Part shown: positions 29,835 to 39,443 of the stretch, piece after piece
How positions within the stretch are numbered: position 1 is the first letter of the stretch
How the letters are laid out: each line of letters begins with the position of its first letter
Assembly (NCBI RefSeq): GCF_000379785.1
Contig: NZ_KB903675.1
Location: forward strand, 1 to 50,684
Origin: Gallibacterium anatis DSM 16844 = F 149
GTDB taxonomy: Bacteria; Pseudomonadota; Gammaproteobacteria; Enterobacterales; Pasteurellaceae
Reading direction: 5' to 3'
DNA: 50,684 bases
Program-made: the position numbers and the translations under genes
Notes under the pieces: generated by a model
What the model saw: the letters and a program-made list of their open reading frames with translations, nothing else
Database searches by the model: none
Told to the model about the DNA's origin: nothing

Positions 29835-29958
29835 TGCGCCTGAATTTATGTTTTTGAAAAAACTTGAAAACAGATCTACTTGTGAGAACGATTGATTAAA
29901 GTATCGTTTTTTATAAAAAAATCAAGCAAAAATAAAGAGAAAACACAGGTCAGCTGCC

Positions 29959-31050
29959 GTGATTTTGACAAAATATCTAATCAAAGAGACATTAAAAAGC
30001 CAACTGGCTATTTTATTTATTTTACTCGTCATTTTTTTAGCACAACAACTTGTCCGCGTTTTAGGCTCTGCCGTCAACGGTAATGTGCCGGTTGATGTCA
30101 TTTTGCCGCTGCTTGGATTAGGAATGCCGACAATGGCGCAATTAATGTTGCCGCTAAGTCTGTTTTTAGCCCTTTTACTCACTTTAGGCAGATTATACAG
30201 CGAAAGCGAAATTACCGTGATGCAGGCGTGCGGCATCGGGCCGAATGCTTTGGTTAAAGTCGGATTGATACTCTCGATCGTTACCGCTGCCATTGCTGCT
30301 TATAACTCGCTTTATCTCACGCCGTGGGCATTAAAAAAACAGGTGGAAGTGGTAGAAAATGCAAAAGCCAATCCAAGTGCCTCCGCCATTACACCGGGGC
30401 AATTTATCTCCTCTAATAACGGCAATTTCGTACTGTTTGTTGATAAAGTGAAAGGTGATCAACTTTCCGATATTTATCTGTTCCAAACCAGACAGGTCGG
30501 CAAAGTGAAACCGTCTGTCATTGTTGCGGAACAAGGTAATTTCTCTACGGCGAAAGATGGCAGCCAAACATTGGCATTAAAAAACGGCGAACGCTTTGAA
30601 GGCAGTGCCGTGTTGCCGGAATTCCGTGTTACACATTTTCAGGATTATTTAGCCTTCTTAGCCTTTAATCCGGCAAAAGCGGAAGAAGCCGATCTTGATA
30701 TGCAGGACAGCAACGCTTTATTGAAAAACAGCTCTGCCAATGCCAAAGCTGAATTGCAATGGCGTATCAGCCTGTTTTTAGCCGTGCCATTGATGATGTT
30801 AATTGCCATTCCATTGAGTAAGGTTAATCCTCGTCAAGGGCGTTTCGCCAAAATCATACCGGCGCTGTTGCTCTATTTAATCTATTTTTTATTGCAAAGT
30901 TCACTCAAAACCGCCGGCATCAATGGCAAAATTGAATCTCACTACTGGATGATTTTAGTCAATATGCTGTTTTTACTTTTAGGCATCGTCCTCAACTCTG
31001 CCACCATTCAGAGTAAATTCACCCAACTGTTTAAACGAGCAAGAGGTTAA
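29959..31050 (+). CDS. lptF: Lipopolysaccharide export permease LptF
   Basis: This 363-residue inner-membrane protein has six membrane spans in two groups of three around a periplasmic beta-jellyroll. With LptG and the ATPase LptB it extracts lipopolysaccharide from the inner membrane and feeds the LptC-A-D bridge. The N-terminus [21 protein letters not shown] and the [11 protein letters not shown] segment are typical. The start is GTG; no ATG lies near the required N-terminus, and the family aligns from this codon. lptG starts 4 bp after its stop, so they form an operon. pepA is divergent. Confidence 0.95.
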   Translation: MILTKYLIKETLKSQLAILFILLVIFLAQQLVRVLGSAVNGNVPVDVILPLLGLGMPTMAQLMLPLSLFLALLLTLGRLYSESEITVMQACGIGPNALVKVGLILSIVTAAIAAYNSLYLTPWALKKQVEVVENAKANPSASAITPGQFISSNNGNFVLFVDKVKGDQLSDIYLFQTRQVGKVKPSVIVAEQGNFSTAKDGSQTLALKNGERFEGSAVLPEFRVTHFQDYLAFLAFNPAKAEEADLDMQDSNALLKNSSANAKAELQWRISLFLAVPLMMLIAIPLSKVNPRQGRFAKIIPALLLYLIYFLLQSSLKTAGINGKIESHYWMILVNMLFLLLGIVLNSATIQSKFTQLFKRARG

Positions 31051-31053
31051 TCT

Positions 31054-32124
31054 ATGTTTAATACCTTAGATCGTTATATCGGCAAAACGATTTTAGCCAC
31101 TATTTTTGTTGTTTTATTTTTATTGGTCGGGCTTTCCGCCATTATCAAATTTGTTGAGCAGTTCCGCGCTATCGGTGAAGGAAATTACGACACCGCCAAA
31201 GCAATCGCTTACACCCTGCTCACGATGCCGAAAGATATTGAAACCTTTTTCCCAATGGCGGCACTGCTCGGTGCTTTAATCGGTTTAGGATCGTTGGCAT
31301 CAAACAGTGAGCTGGTGGTAATGCAAGCCTCCGGTTTTTCACGTTTTCAAATCGGTTTATCGGTAATGAAAGTGGCGATCCCATTGATTATCCTCAATAT
31401 GGCATTGGGTGAATGGGGAATCCCACAGACGGAGCAGTTTGCAAGAGAAATGCGTTATAAATCGCTTACTGGTGGTTCACTGCTTTCGGTTAAAGGTTCA
31501 GTATGGGCGAAAGATGGTAACAGTTTTGTTTATATTCAACATATTCCAAAAGAAAATCAGTTAAACGGTATTTATATCTATCAATTTGATCAAAACCGTA
31601 ATCTGCAAAAAATGAGCCAAGCCAATCGTGCCACTTATGCCAATAATGAATGGCGCTTTAACCAAATTTCAGAATCGGAACTGAACGGCGATCACATCAC
31701 CAATAAAAAATATCTGAATAAAGTGTGGCAAACCAGCATTACTCCGGATAAATTGGGAATGGTATCTTTGCGTCCGAGTATGCTCTCAATTACCGGTTTA
31801 TCCGACTATATCCAATTTTTGAAAAATACCGGACAGGATACGAAAACGTTTGAACTCACCTACTGGCGAAAATTATTGCAACCGATTTCAATCAGCGTGA
31901 TGATGCTGTTGGCACTTTCATTTATTTTCGGGCCTTTACGCAGCGTCACCTCCGGCGTGCGAGTGGTAACAGGTATCTGTTGTGGTTTTGCCTTTTATGT
32001 GTTGGATCAAGTGTTTGGACCATTAAGTTTAGTCTATAACATTCCGCCGTTTATCGGTGCATTGGCACCAAGTATCTTCTTCGCCGCCATTATTTGGTGG
32101 TTAATGGCGCATAAACGGCATTAA
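31054..32124 (+). CDS. lptG: Lipopolysaccharide export permease LptG
   Basis: This 356-residue partner of LptF has the same six-span layout and opens NTLDRYIGKTILATIFVVL. The segment PQTEQFARE in the first periplasmic part and FGPLRSVTSG near residue 290 are typical of LptG. It forms the LptB2FG transporter. The gene lies 4 bp after lptF and is followed 20 bp later by a strong terminator facing ytjB. Nothing unusual was seen. Confidence 0.95.
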   Translation: MFNTLDRYIGKTILATIFVVLFLLVGLSAIIKFVEQFRAIGEGNYDTAKAIAYTLLTMPKDIETFFPMAALLGALIGLGSLASNSELVVMQASGFSRFQIGLSVMKVAIPLIILNMALGEWGIPQTEQFAREMRYKSLTGGSLLSVKGSVWAKDGNSFVYIQHIPKENQLNGIYIYQFDQNRNLQKMSQANRATYANNEWRFNQISESELNGDHITNKKYLNKVWQTSITPDKLGMVSLRPSMLSITGLSDYIQFLKNTGQDTKTFELTYWRKLLQPISISVMMLLALSFIFGPLRSVTSGVRVVTGICCGFAFYVLDQVFGPLSLVYNIPPFIGALAPSIFFAAIIWWLMAHKRH

Positions 32125-32144
32125 TGCCTCACGTTTTAACAAAT

Positions 32145-32180
32145 AAAAAGTGAGATCGCCAATCACGATCTCACTTTTTT
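32145..32180. terminator. Bidirectional terminator between lptG and ytjB
   Basis: AAAAAGTGAGATCG (32145-32158) and CGATCTCACTTTTT (32166-32179) form a perfect 14-bp stem with a 7-nt loop. Runs of A and T on either side allow function in both directions for the convergent genes. Confidence 0.9.
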
Positions 32181-32205
32181 ATCACTTTTTTTCATTTTAG
32201 TTTCA

Positions 32206-32874
32206 TCAGCGTTTAAAACGCCGGCGTTGTTGATGAAATGCTTTCGAACGCTGTTGATTTTCTTGACTTTTTCTTAACGTTCTCATCGGCACCAATTTAA
32301 TTTTTCGCCGCCGGAAGAAATAGTGCAAACTGCTGGCGATCAGTGCTCCCACCAACAAAATCACTATCACTTCGGCATACAGATAACGGAATTGCTGATT
32401 AATCTTACTCTCACTGGTTTGCCCATATTGCCCGTCAAAAGTCACGCGTAAAAAACCAATCACACTATTGCCGTCAAAAATCGGCTCAACAATCTGTTGT
32501 GTTTGTTGCGGCGATTTTTCTCCCTCTAGCCCCAACTGTTGCCGTAAATTCAACGCATTGCGACTTTGTGCCAACAACTCGCCGTTACCGCTATAAACCG
32601 ATGCATCCAACACAAATTTTTCTCGACTTAACGCCGTCAGCTGATCCGCCAATTTCTCGGCAGAAACATTATTATTTAATAAAGAGGAAAACAGATTAGC
32701 CTGCTGCCGCACCAAAATATGCGACAAATTGGACACTTGATTGATACTCGCTAATTGCGAACCGAATTTAAACTGATTGATGCCGAATAAAATAATCGCA
32801 ATCGTAAAACCGCTAACCAGCAAAATTGCTATCAGCAGCAAAATTTTGACACTCTTCTCTCTTACCGTATGCAA
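32206..32874 (-). CDS. ytjB: YtjB/Smp (AhpA-like) family membrane protein
   Basis: The 222-residue protein has an N-terminal membrane span (about 9-31), a periplasmic part of about 120 residues, a second span (about 165-187) and a very basic cytoplasmic tail ending in RRRFKR. The topology and the position divergent from serB match the E. coli ytjB (smp) gene. The family is called AhpA in some Pasteurellaceae. Its molecular function is not established; the fold recalls sensory membrane proteins without an output domain. The call rests on topology and gene order. Confidence 0.7.
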   Translation of the reverse strand: MHTVREKSVKILLLIAILLVSGFTIAIILFGINQFKFGSQLASINQVSNLSHILVRQQANLFSSLLNNNVSAEKLADQLTALSREKFVLDASVYSGNGELLAQSRNALNLRQQLGLEGEKSPQQTQQIVEPIFDGNSVIGFLRVTFDGQYGQTSESKINQQFRYLYAEVIVILLVGALIASSLHYFFRRRKIKLVPMRTLRKSQENQQRSKAFHQQRRRFKR

Positions 32875-32960
32875 GTTGTTACCTTTATATTTCTATTCTG
32901 AGCGATTTGTGATTAAATGCGGATTGTAGCTTTTCTTTTCATTCTAAAAAAGGTTTTTAT

Positions 32961-33887
32961 ATGCAAACTCTCGTTCCCGTAATCAATAAACCGGATAATT
33001 ATCGTGCCGATCAGCAGCAATTTCTGCTCTATTGCCAACAGTTCGATGCCAAAAAATTAGCCCGGTTCAGTGCTCAAATTGCCGATCTTTCACTACTTGC
33101 CGAATGGGATATTTTTGATTATCACTGCGTGATGATGCAGCACGCCCAACCACAAAATTATATCGAGCTTGCGCACCAATACGGTTTTGATCTTTTTGTG
33201 ATCAGCGGCTATCCCTTGCTTGAAAAAGACGGTTTACTGGTGATGGATATGGACTCCACTGCCATTCAAATTGAATGTATTGATGAGGTGGCAAAATTAG
33301 CCGGCACCGGCGAAATGGTTGCTGCGATTACAGAAAGCGCAATGCGCGGTGAACTTGATTTTAAACAGAGTTTACGCAAACGTGTCGGCACTTTAAAAGG
33401 TGCACCGGCAACCATTTTGGATCAAGTGCGCAATAATTTACCGATTATGCCCGGTTTAGAACGCACCCTTTCTGCATTGCAAAATCTCGGTTGGAAAGTG
33501 GCTATCGCTTCCGGCGGTTTTACCTATTTCGCTGAAGTGTTGCAAAAAAAATTCGGTTTGGTTGCCGTCCACGCCAACCGCTTTGCGATTGAAAACGGCA
33601 TTTTAACCGGCGAAGTAGACGGCGAAATCGTGGATGCCCAATATAAAGCCAATGTATTACGCCAATTAACGCAACAATACCAAATTGAGCCGAACCAAAC
33701 CATCGCCATCGGTGACGGTGCAAACGACCTATTAATGATGCAGACTGCGGCACTCGGCGTTGCTTATCACGCCAAACCGAAAGTGCAACAACAGGCGCAA
33801 ACTATGGTAAACTTCGCAGACTTAACTGCGTTGTTGTGCATTTTGAGTGCCAACCAACAACAATATAATTTTCAACAACAAAAATAA
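32961..33887 (+). CDS. serB: Phosphoserine phosphatase
   Basis: This 308-residue HAD-family enzyme makes serine from O-phosphoserine, the last step of serine synthesis. The nucleophile is D96 and the acid D98 in MDMDSTAIQIE. Further HAD motifs are SGGFTYF and GDGANDLLM near the C-terminus. An N-terminal ACT-like region of about 85 residues precedes them, as in E. coli SerB (322 residues). It is divergent from ytjB and 12 bp ahead of yajQ, with which it is probably co-transcribed. Confidence 0.96.
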   Translation: MQTLVPVINKPDNYRADQQQFLLYCQQFDAKKLARFSAQIADLSLLAEWDIFDYHCVMMQHAQPQNYIELAHQYGFDLFVISGYPLLEKDGLLVMDMDSTAIQIECIDEVAKLAGTGEMVAAITESAMRGELDFKQSLRKRVGTLKGAPATILDQVRNNLPIMPGLERTLSALQNLGWKVAIASGGFTYFAEVLQKKFGLVAVHANRFAIENGILTGEVDGEIVDAQYKANVLRQLTQQYQIEPNQTIAIGDGANDLLMMQTAALGVAYHAKPKVQQQAQTMVNFADLTALLCILSANQQQYNFQQQK

Positions 33888-33899
33888 TGAGGAAATAAG

Positions 33900-34391
33900 A
33901 TGCCTTCTTTTGATATTGTTTCAGAAATTACTATGCACGAAGTTAAAAATGCGGTGGATAATGCCAATCGTGATTTAAGCAATCGCTGGGATTTCCGCAA
34001 TGTCAGTGCTTCGATTGAATTAAATGAAAAAAATGAAACCATCAAGGTTGCCACCGAATCCGATTTCCAAGTAGAACAATTAATTGATATTTTGCGTAAT
34101 GCGATGCAAAAACGGAATATTGAGCCGAGTGCATTGGAAATTCCGGAAAATTATGAGCATAGCGGCAAAACCTACTCCAAAGAGATTAAAGTTAAACAGG
34201 GAATTGAAACCGATCTTGCGAAGAAAATCAGCAAAATGATCAAAGATTCCAAATTAAAAGTTCAAACCCAAATTCAAGGTGATAAAATTCGGGTTACCGG
34301 AAAATCCCGTGATGATTTACAAAGTGTAATTCAATTGGTCAAATCTGCTGAATTGGGGCAACCTTTCCAATTCAACAACTTCCGCGATTAA
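33900..34391 (+). CDS. yajQ: YajQ-family nucleotide-binding protein
   Basis: This 163-residue protein belongs to the YajQ family (two ferredoxin-like folds). It opens PSFDIVSEI and has [17 protein letters not shown], the conserved N-terminal signature, and ends [11 protein letters not shown]. Homologues bind nucleotides, and in Xanthomonas and Pseudomonas cyclic di-GMP. The role in Pasteurellaceae is not known. It follows serB by 12 bp and precedes a 55-residue gene by 21 bp, probably one transcript ended by the hairpin at 34608. Confidence 0.93.
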   Translation: MPSFDIVSEITMHEVKNAVDNANRDLSNRWDFRNVSASIELNEKNETIKVATESDFQVEQLIDILRNAMQKRNIEPSALEIPENYEHSGKTYSKEIKVKQGIETDLAKKISKMIKDSKLKVQTQIQGDKIRVTGKSRDDLQSVIQLVKSAELGQPFQFNNFRD

Positions 34392-34412
34392 CGCTGAATA
34401 AGGAGGAACACA

Positions 34413-34580
34413 ATGCCGCAACGTGAAAAAACAAAACCGAGTATTTTTAAACAATGGCTGAAAAAATATGATGATTTCTGCCGTGAACTTGGCATTGATC
34501 AAGGTGCTTGCCGCAGTTGTGTTCCTATCTATAAACAAGATCCGGAAGCAGAAAAACCGGCAGAGAAAAAAGCCCGTTAA
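34413..34580 (+). CDS. Small DUF5363-like protein (55 residues)
   Basis: A short frame starts with ATG at 34413 after a very strong ribosome-binding site (AAGGAGG at 34400-34406). The product begins MPQREKTKPSIFKQWLKKYDD and is 55 residues long. It has three cysteines (C23, C33, C36; the last two as CRSC), a tryptophan-rich helix at the start and a charged tail ending AEKKAR. It resembles the small DUF5363 proteins of Pasteurellaceae found near yajQ. No function is known. The cysteine pattern could bind metal, which is inference. Confidence 0.8.
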   Translation: MPQREKTKPSIFKQWLKKYDDFCRELGIDQGACRSCVPIYKQDPEAEKPAEKKAR

Positions 34581-34598
34581 TTAATCACTCACACTTAA

Positions 34599-36680
<2,082 letters not shown>

Positions 36681-36696
36681 CTTTCGCTACATCATC

Positions 36697-36719
36697 ATAG
36701 CCCTCTGAAAGAGGGCTAT
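36697..36719 (+). terminator. Hairpin after ligA (GAGGGCTAT type)
   Basis: ATAGCCCTCT (36697-36706) and AGAGGGCTAT (36710-36719) form a perfect 10-bp stem with a 3-nt loop, 16 bp after the ligA stop. The T tail is weak. A near copy lies after the mazF-like gene (37566-37590), and a related hairpin lies between hicA and hicB. Confidence 0.7.
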
Positions 36720-36806
36720 GTTATCTGGGATTAAACGCGCCTTTTAGTTCATCACATTTTCAACCGGTACAGATTTGCTAAAAACCCAATAAACATCAGC
36801 AGATGA

Positions 36807-36854
36807 TTGACATCAGATTAAAAAATGACACAATAACGTATCACTAAATGATAC
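36807..36854 (+). promoter_or_regulatory. Probable promoter and operator of the mazEF-like pair
   Basis: TTGACA at 36807-36812 is a perfect -35. A weak -10 (ACAATA or CAATAA) lies at 36830-36836. Right after it the palindrome GTATCA-CTAAA-TGATAC (36838-36854) is a good candidate operator for autorepression by the antitoxin, which binds DNA in this family. The -10 is poor, so the start point is uncertain. Confidence 0.55.
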
Positions 36855-36883
36855 ATCAACCAACGAACATAGGAAGATATCTG

Positions 36884-37150
36884 ATGAATATGAGATTACA
36901 AATAAAACAATGGGGAAATAGTAAAGCCATTCGCCTACCAAAAGAGCTTACTCATTCTATGAACCTTGATATGGGTGATTTTTTAGAATTAGAACAAATT
37001 GATGATAATACACTTAGAGTAGTCGTTGTGCCTCATAAAAAAACAACAAAAAGATTAACATTAAACGAACGCATCGCAATGACTGCATCTAAAGAGTTAC
37101 CTACCATCAAAGAATGGGATGATCTACAACCGACAGGAAGCGAAATTTAA
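36884..37150 (+). CDS. MazE-family (AbrB-fold) antitoxin
   Basis: The 88-residue protein from this start begins MNMRLQIKQWGNSKAIRLPKE, the swapped-hairpin DNA-binding fold of MazE/PemI antitoxins (WGNSxAxRLPK). The acidic C-terminal tail (TIKEWDDLQPTG) would wrap the toxin. AGGAAG at 36871-36876 sets the start at 36884; the open frame extends back to 36848 through the operator palindrome. The stop overlaps the toxin start by one base. It neutralises and co-represses with the next gene. Chromosomal copies of this family include E. coli ChpBI. The gene sits in an accessory pocket between ligA and the porins. Confidence 0.9.
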   Translation: MNMRLQIKQWGNSKAIRLPKELTHSMNLDMGDFLELEQIDDNTLRVVVVPHKKTTKRLTLNERIAMTASKELPTIKEWDDLQPTGSEI

Positions 37151-37503
37151 TGGCAAAATCTGCAATAAAAAGAGGCGACATCATCACAGTTTGCTTAAAC
37201 CCAGTGGTTGGCAAAGAGTTGCAAGGTGAAAGACGCCCAGCATTAGTATTAAGCGATAAAACGTTTCATAATTTAGGCTTTATGATGATCGCACCTATTA
37301 CGCAAGGAAATGCCGCACTTGCCAGAGATAACGGTTTTGCCATCACTCTAAGTGGAACCGGTTGTAAAACACAAGGAGTTATTGTTGCATACCAAGCCAG
37401 AATAATCGATTTTAGAGGCAGAAATGCCCAAAAAGTTGAATCTGTACCTAATTATGTTTTGTCTGAAGTACAAGATATTGTTGAAGCAATTTTAAGAGAT
37501 TAA
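37150..37503 (+). CDS. MazF/ChpB/PemK-family endoribonuclease toxin
   Basis: This 117-residue toxin has the MazF fold: KRGDIITVCLNPVVGKELQGERRPALVLS at the start and the Thr/Arg region PITQG; the later YQARIIDFRGR corresponds to the conserved dimer strand. The family cuts single-stranded mRNA at short motifs and halts growth unless bound by its antitoxin. The one-base overlap with the upstream gene (TAATG) is typical. It looks intact. A hairpin nearly identical to that after ligA follows, so the pair is bracketed by direct copies of that hairpin. Confidence 0.9.
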   Translation: MAKSAIKRGDIITVCLNPVVGKELQGERRPALVLSDKTFHNLGFMMIAPITQGNAALARDNGFAITLSGTGCKTQGVIVAYQARIIDFRGRNAQKVESVPNYVLSEVQDIVEAILRD

Positions 37504-37565
37504 TTTTTAACGACAAACAGTCAATACTGTCCGATGCCCGACCAAGAGATAATCGCTAAAAAATC

Positions 37566-37590
37566 ATAGCCCTCTGTGAAAGGGGGCTAT
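37566..37590. terminator. Hairpin after the MazF-like gene, near copy of the ligA hairpin
   Basis: ATAGCCCTCT and AGGGGGCTAT pair over 10 positions (one G-U) with a 5-nt loop. The region 37563-37594 matches 36694-36723 at 29 of 30 positions plus a 2-base insertion. It lies between the convergent toxin gene and the small orphan gene. Confidence 0.65.
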
Positions 37591-37596
37591 GTTAAG

Positions 37597-37719
37597 CTAT
37601 TTCAAACCTCTAGAGAAAAGCTCATCCAATGTGGTTGCAGTGATTTTCTCCGGTTCATTTAAGCGTTTTTTCACGATCTGTTTAATAGTATCATCAATAC
37701 GAATATTTAAATTAGCCAT
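37597..37719 (-). CDS. Orphan 40-residue RelB/DinJ-like ribbon-helix-helix protein, probably truncated
   Basis: A short frame begins MANLNIRIDDTIKQIVKKRL, matching the beta-strand and first helix of RelB/DinJ antitoxins (MANxNIRxDD). It then goes quickly to LNEPEKITATTLDELFSRGLK and stops. Normal family members are 80-100 residues long, so the second helix of the DNA-binding fold seems missing or altered, perhaps through an in-frame internal deletion. The ribosome-binding site AGGAGGAC before the ATG is excellent, so it is probably translated. No toxin gene is next to it. It could be a degenerate antitoxin or a small regulator. Confidence 0.6.
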   Translation of the reverse strand: MANLNIRIDDTIKQIVKKRLNEPEKITATTLDELFSRGLK

Positions 37720-37728
37720 AAGTCCTCC

Positions 37729-37813
37729 TTTTGAATAAAGGTAAAACAAATGCAATTACCGTAACATAAATCAGCTGATATGCTATGGACATTAAAATGT
37801 CCTTTATTCAAAA
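37729..37813. repeat. 13-bp perfect inverted repeat around the orphan gene's promoter region
   Basis: TTTTGAATAAAGG (37729-37741) and CCTTTATTCAAAA (37801-37813) are perfect reverse complements 59 bp apart. Between them lie the palindrome ATCAGCTGAT (37770-37779) and the hairpin GGACAT-TAAA-ATGTCC (37787-37802, which overlaps the second arm by two bases). The segment separates the orphan gene from hicB and probably holds the orphan gene's operator. It could also be a small mobile-element remnant. Confidence 0.6.
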
Positions 37814-37837
37814 TCGTATTTCTATAATAAGAACAGA

Positions 37838-38254
37838 CTATAAAATAGAAATTTCGAGTCTTTTGCCTAATGCTTGAAATGCTCTATTTAATGTGTCTAT
37901 TTTTGTACTATGATTTAAATCAGTAATACGCTGCATTTCTTGCGGTTTTACGTGAATACGTCTCGCCAGTTCTACATTAGAGATATTTTGTTTAATCATT
38001 TCATTCAATAACATTACTTTAGTGGCAACACTTGGTGGCAATTCAATTAATACCTCCCCTTCTTTCGCCTCACTAGGTAATGGCACGCTTCGTTTGTCTT
38101 CAAAGTAGAAATCCATTGCAGTAACTAACGCATCTTTTGCCATAACTAAAGCATCATCATAGTTATCACCGCAGGTTATTGCCTCTGGAATATCTCTAAA
38201 CGTTACCGAATATAATCCACTCTCTTCTCTCTCAAAAATCGCTGGGTATAACAT
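37838..38254 (-). CDS. hicB: HicB-family antitoxin
   Basis: This 138-residue protein has an N-terminal HicB fold (YPAIFEREESGLYSVTFRDIPEAITCGDNYDDAL, a partial RNase-H-like domain) and a C-terminal Xre-type helix-turn-helix (NVELARRIHVKPQEMQRITD). It neutralises the HicA toxin and represses the operon. It follows hicA by 39 bp; that gap holds a hairpin and the ribosome-binding site GAGGAGG. The order toxin first, antitoxin second is the norm for hicAB. It looks intact. Confidence 0.92.
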   Translation of the reverse strand: MLYPAIFEREESGLYSVTFRDIPEAITCGDNYDDALVMAKDALVTAMDFYFEDKRSVPLPSEAKEGEVLIELPPSVATKVMLLNEMIKQNISNVELARRIHVKPQEMQRITDLNHSTKIDTLNRAFQALGKRLEISIL

Positions 38255-38270
38255 ATAAACCTCCTCAAAG

Positions 38271-38294
38271 ATAGCCCTCTTAGATGAGGGCTAT
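38271..38294 (-). other. Hairpin between hicA and hicB
   Basis: ATAGCCCTC and GAGGGCTAT pair perfectly around TTAGAT, starting at the last base of the hicA stop codon. No T run follows, so it is unlikely to be a full terminator. It could protect the upstream hicA message from decay or lower read-through. Its arms match those of the hairpins at 36697 and 37566. Confidence 0.55.
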
Positions 38295-38548
38295 TATTTT
38301 AGACCTAATTGCTTTTTAACGGCTATTTCAGTTCCTCTCGCTATCTCTTTGCTTGGATGGCGAGGTAACACCGATTGCTTACCGTTCAAGTAGAGTTTAA
38401 TATGATTACTGCCATCTTTAACTTCTACTCCTTGCGCTTTCAGCCATCTTAAAGACGGTTGAGAAATATTTAATACTTCCATTTCCTTTACTTCAGCTTG
38501 CTTTTCAGCCGGAAGATTGTTCATTAAATCTCTAAATCTCGCACTCAT
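38294..38548 (-). CDS. hicA: HicA-family mRNA interferase toxin
   Basis: The 84-residue product holds the HicA double-stranded RNA-binding-like fold: LRWLKAQGVEVKDGSNHIKLYLNG, with the catalytic-type histidine in GSNH, then PRHPSKEIARGTEIAVKKQLG. A 25-residue N-terminal extension precedes the core, longer than the usual 58-60 residue toxins; internal Met codons could give a shorter form. HicA cuts mRNA and is held by HicB. The upstream ribosome-binding site is weak (AAGGCGTAAG region), the opposite of the strong one before hicB, which would favour antitoxin excess. Confidence 0.85.
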   Translation of the reverse strand: MSARFRDLMNNLPAEKQAEVKEMEVLNISQPSLRWLKAQGVEVKDGSNHIKLYLNGKQSVLPRHPSKEIARGTEIAVKKQLGLK

Positions 38549-38657
38549 TTTCTTACGCCTTTAACAAGATAGAAAAATGTCAATTAATAGATCAAACAAT
38601 TCTGTTTTAATATGATTCCTTCTTCATTTTTGCCAGAAAGTCTATGTTTTGAACTCA

Positions 38658-39125
38658 TCACAATTTCAACATTAATAATCTGTCATCAATAGGAGAGGGT
38701 TGAAACCCATAATTTAAATAAAATCGCCTTGCATTATCGTTAAGTGCGTGTACCAACAAGGCTTTCACGCCGACTTGTTCTGCTACAATTTTTGCTCGTA
38801 ATACCGCATCTTTAAGCAAAGCAGCACCTAATTTTTGCCCTTGATATTTCACGTCTATGGCGAGTCTGCCTAACACAATAACGGGAATCGGTTCGGGCAT
38901 ATTACGTTTTAATGCACCGGATACAAACTGATGCGTTACTGATCCTGCGGCTAAAGCATAAAAACCGACAACAACATTTTCGTTGCAAATCACAAATGTT
39001 CTACTTGCTTGATTTTGCTGATTTTTCAAGGCATTACGCTTAAGCCACAAATTTAGCACCTCTTCACCGCAATCGAACAAGCTCAAATGATGATGGGACT
39101 TCAATAATTCAGGTGCGGAATACAT
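38658..39125 (-). CDS. tacT: TacT/AtaT-type GNAT acetyltransferase toxin
   Basis: The 155-residue protein belongs to the GNAT toxins that acetylate the amino group of aminoacyl-tRNA. It has LSLFDCGEEVLNLWLKRNALKNQ near the start, the acetyl-CoA loop YQGQKLGAALL and the late tyrosine in RRFYLNYGF. A GTG at 39137 would lengthen it by four residues and overlap tacA; the ATG at 39125, preceded by GGGAG and placed 2 nt after the tacA stop, is better. It pairs with the DUF1778 gene upstream. All key residues look intact. Confidence 0.9.
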   Translation of the reverse strand: MYSAPELLKSHHHLSLFDCGEEVLNLWLKRNALKNQQNQASRTFVICNENVVVGFYALAAGSVTHQFVSGALKRNMPEPIPVIVLGRLAIDVKYQGQKLGAALLKDAVLRAKIVAEQVGVKALLVHALNDNARRFYLNYGFQPSPIDDRLLMLKL

Positions 39126-39127
39126 TT

Positions 39128-39388
39128 TTACTCCCACGGTGATTTAATATTCATTAACTTTTCTAGACCGGCATTTGTTGAATGAGGTTGCTCCAATATC
39201 TCAATAAAACGATTAAATTTTTCATCATTTAATTGGAATACTGTTCTATCTAAAATCACATTTTGAGCATAGATGCAGGCGGCATCCAGCATAAAATCGG
39301 ACCGCGTTTTACCAAGCAAAGACGCAGCATAATCAATTAAATCACGCTGACCGGGTTCGGCTCGTAAGTTAATCGCTGCAGTACGCAT
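39128..39388 (-). CDS. tacA: DUF1778/TacA-type ribbon-helix-helix antitoxin
   Basis: The 86-residue protein starts MRTAAINLRAEPGQRDLIDYAA, a ribbon-helix-helix DUF1778 domain (SRTDFML-like segment KTRSDFMLDAA), followed by a C-terminal neutralising tail (LNDEKFNRFIEILEQP ... SPWE). It binds DNA as the operon repressor and blocks TacT. GGAGAG supports the start at 39388; an ATG four codons earlier overlaps that ribosome-binding site. A compound inverted repeat lies directly upstream, a likely operator. Confidence 0.9.
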   Translation of the reverse strand: MRTAAINLRAEPGQRDLIDYAASLLGKTRSDFMLDAACIYAQNVILDRTVFQLNDEKFNRFIEILEQPHSTNAGLEKLMNIKSPWE

Positions 39389-39408
39389 AATTCTCTCCAT
39401 TATCTACT

Positions 39409-39443
39409 AATACACAATCAATATACAAATTGTATTGTGTATT
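39409..39443 (-). promoter_or_regulatory. Compound palindrome upstream of tacAT, probable operator
   Basis: AATACACAAT (39409-39418) and ATTGTGTATT (39434-39443) are perfect reverse complements with a 15-bp spacer. The spacer and right flank contain further copies of related words (ATATACAA, TTGTAT, ATTGATTGTATA), so several antitoxin dimers could bind side by side. This is typical of ribbon-helix-helix repressors. Confidence 0.6.

Noticed and set aside
29887-29911. AACGAT...ATCGTT followed by six T, a possible attenuator upstream of lptF
   Set aside because: The stem has only six mostly weak pairs and a long loop; it could be chance in AT-rich DNA.
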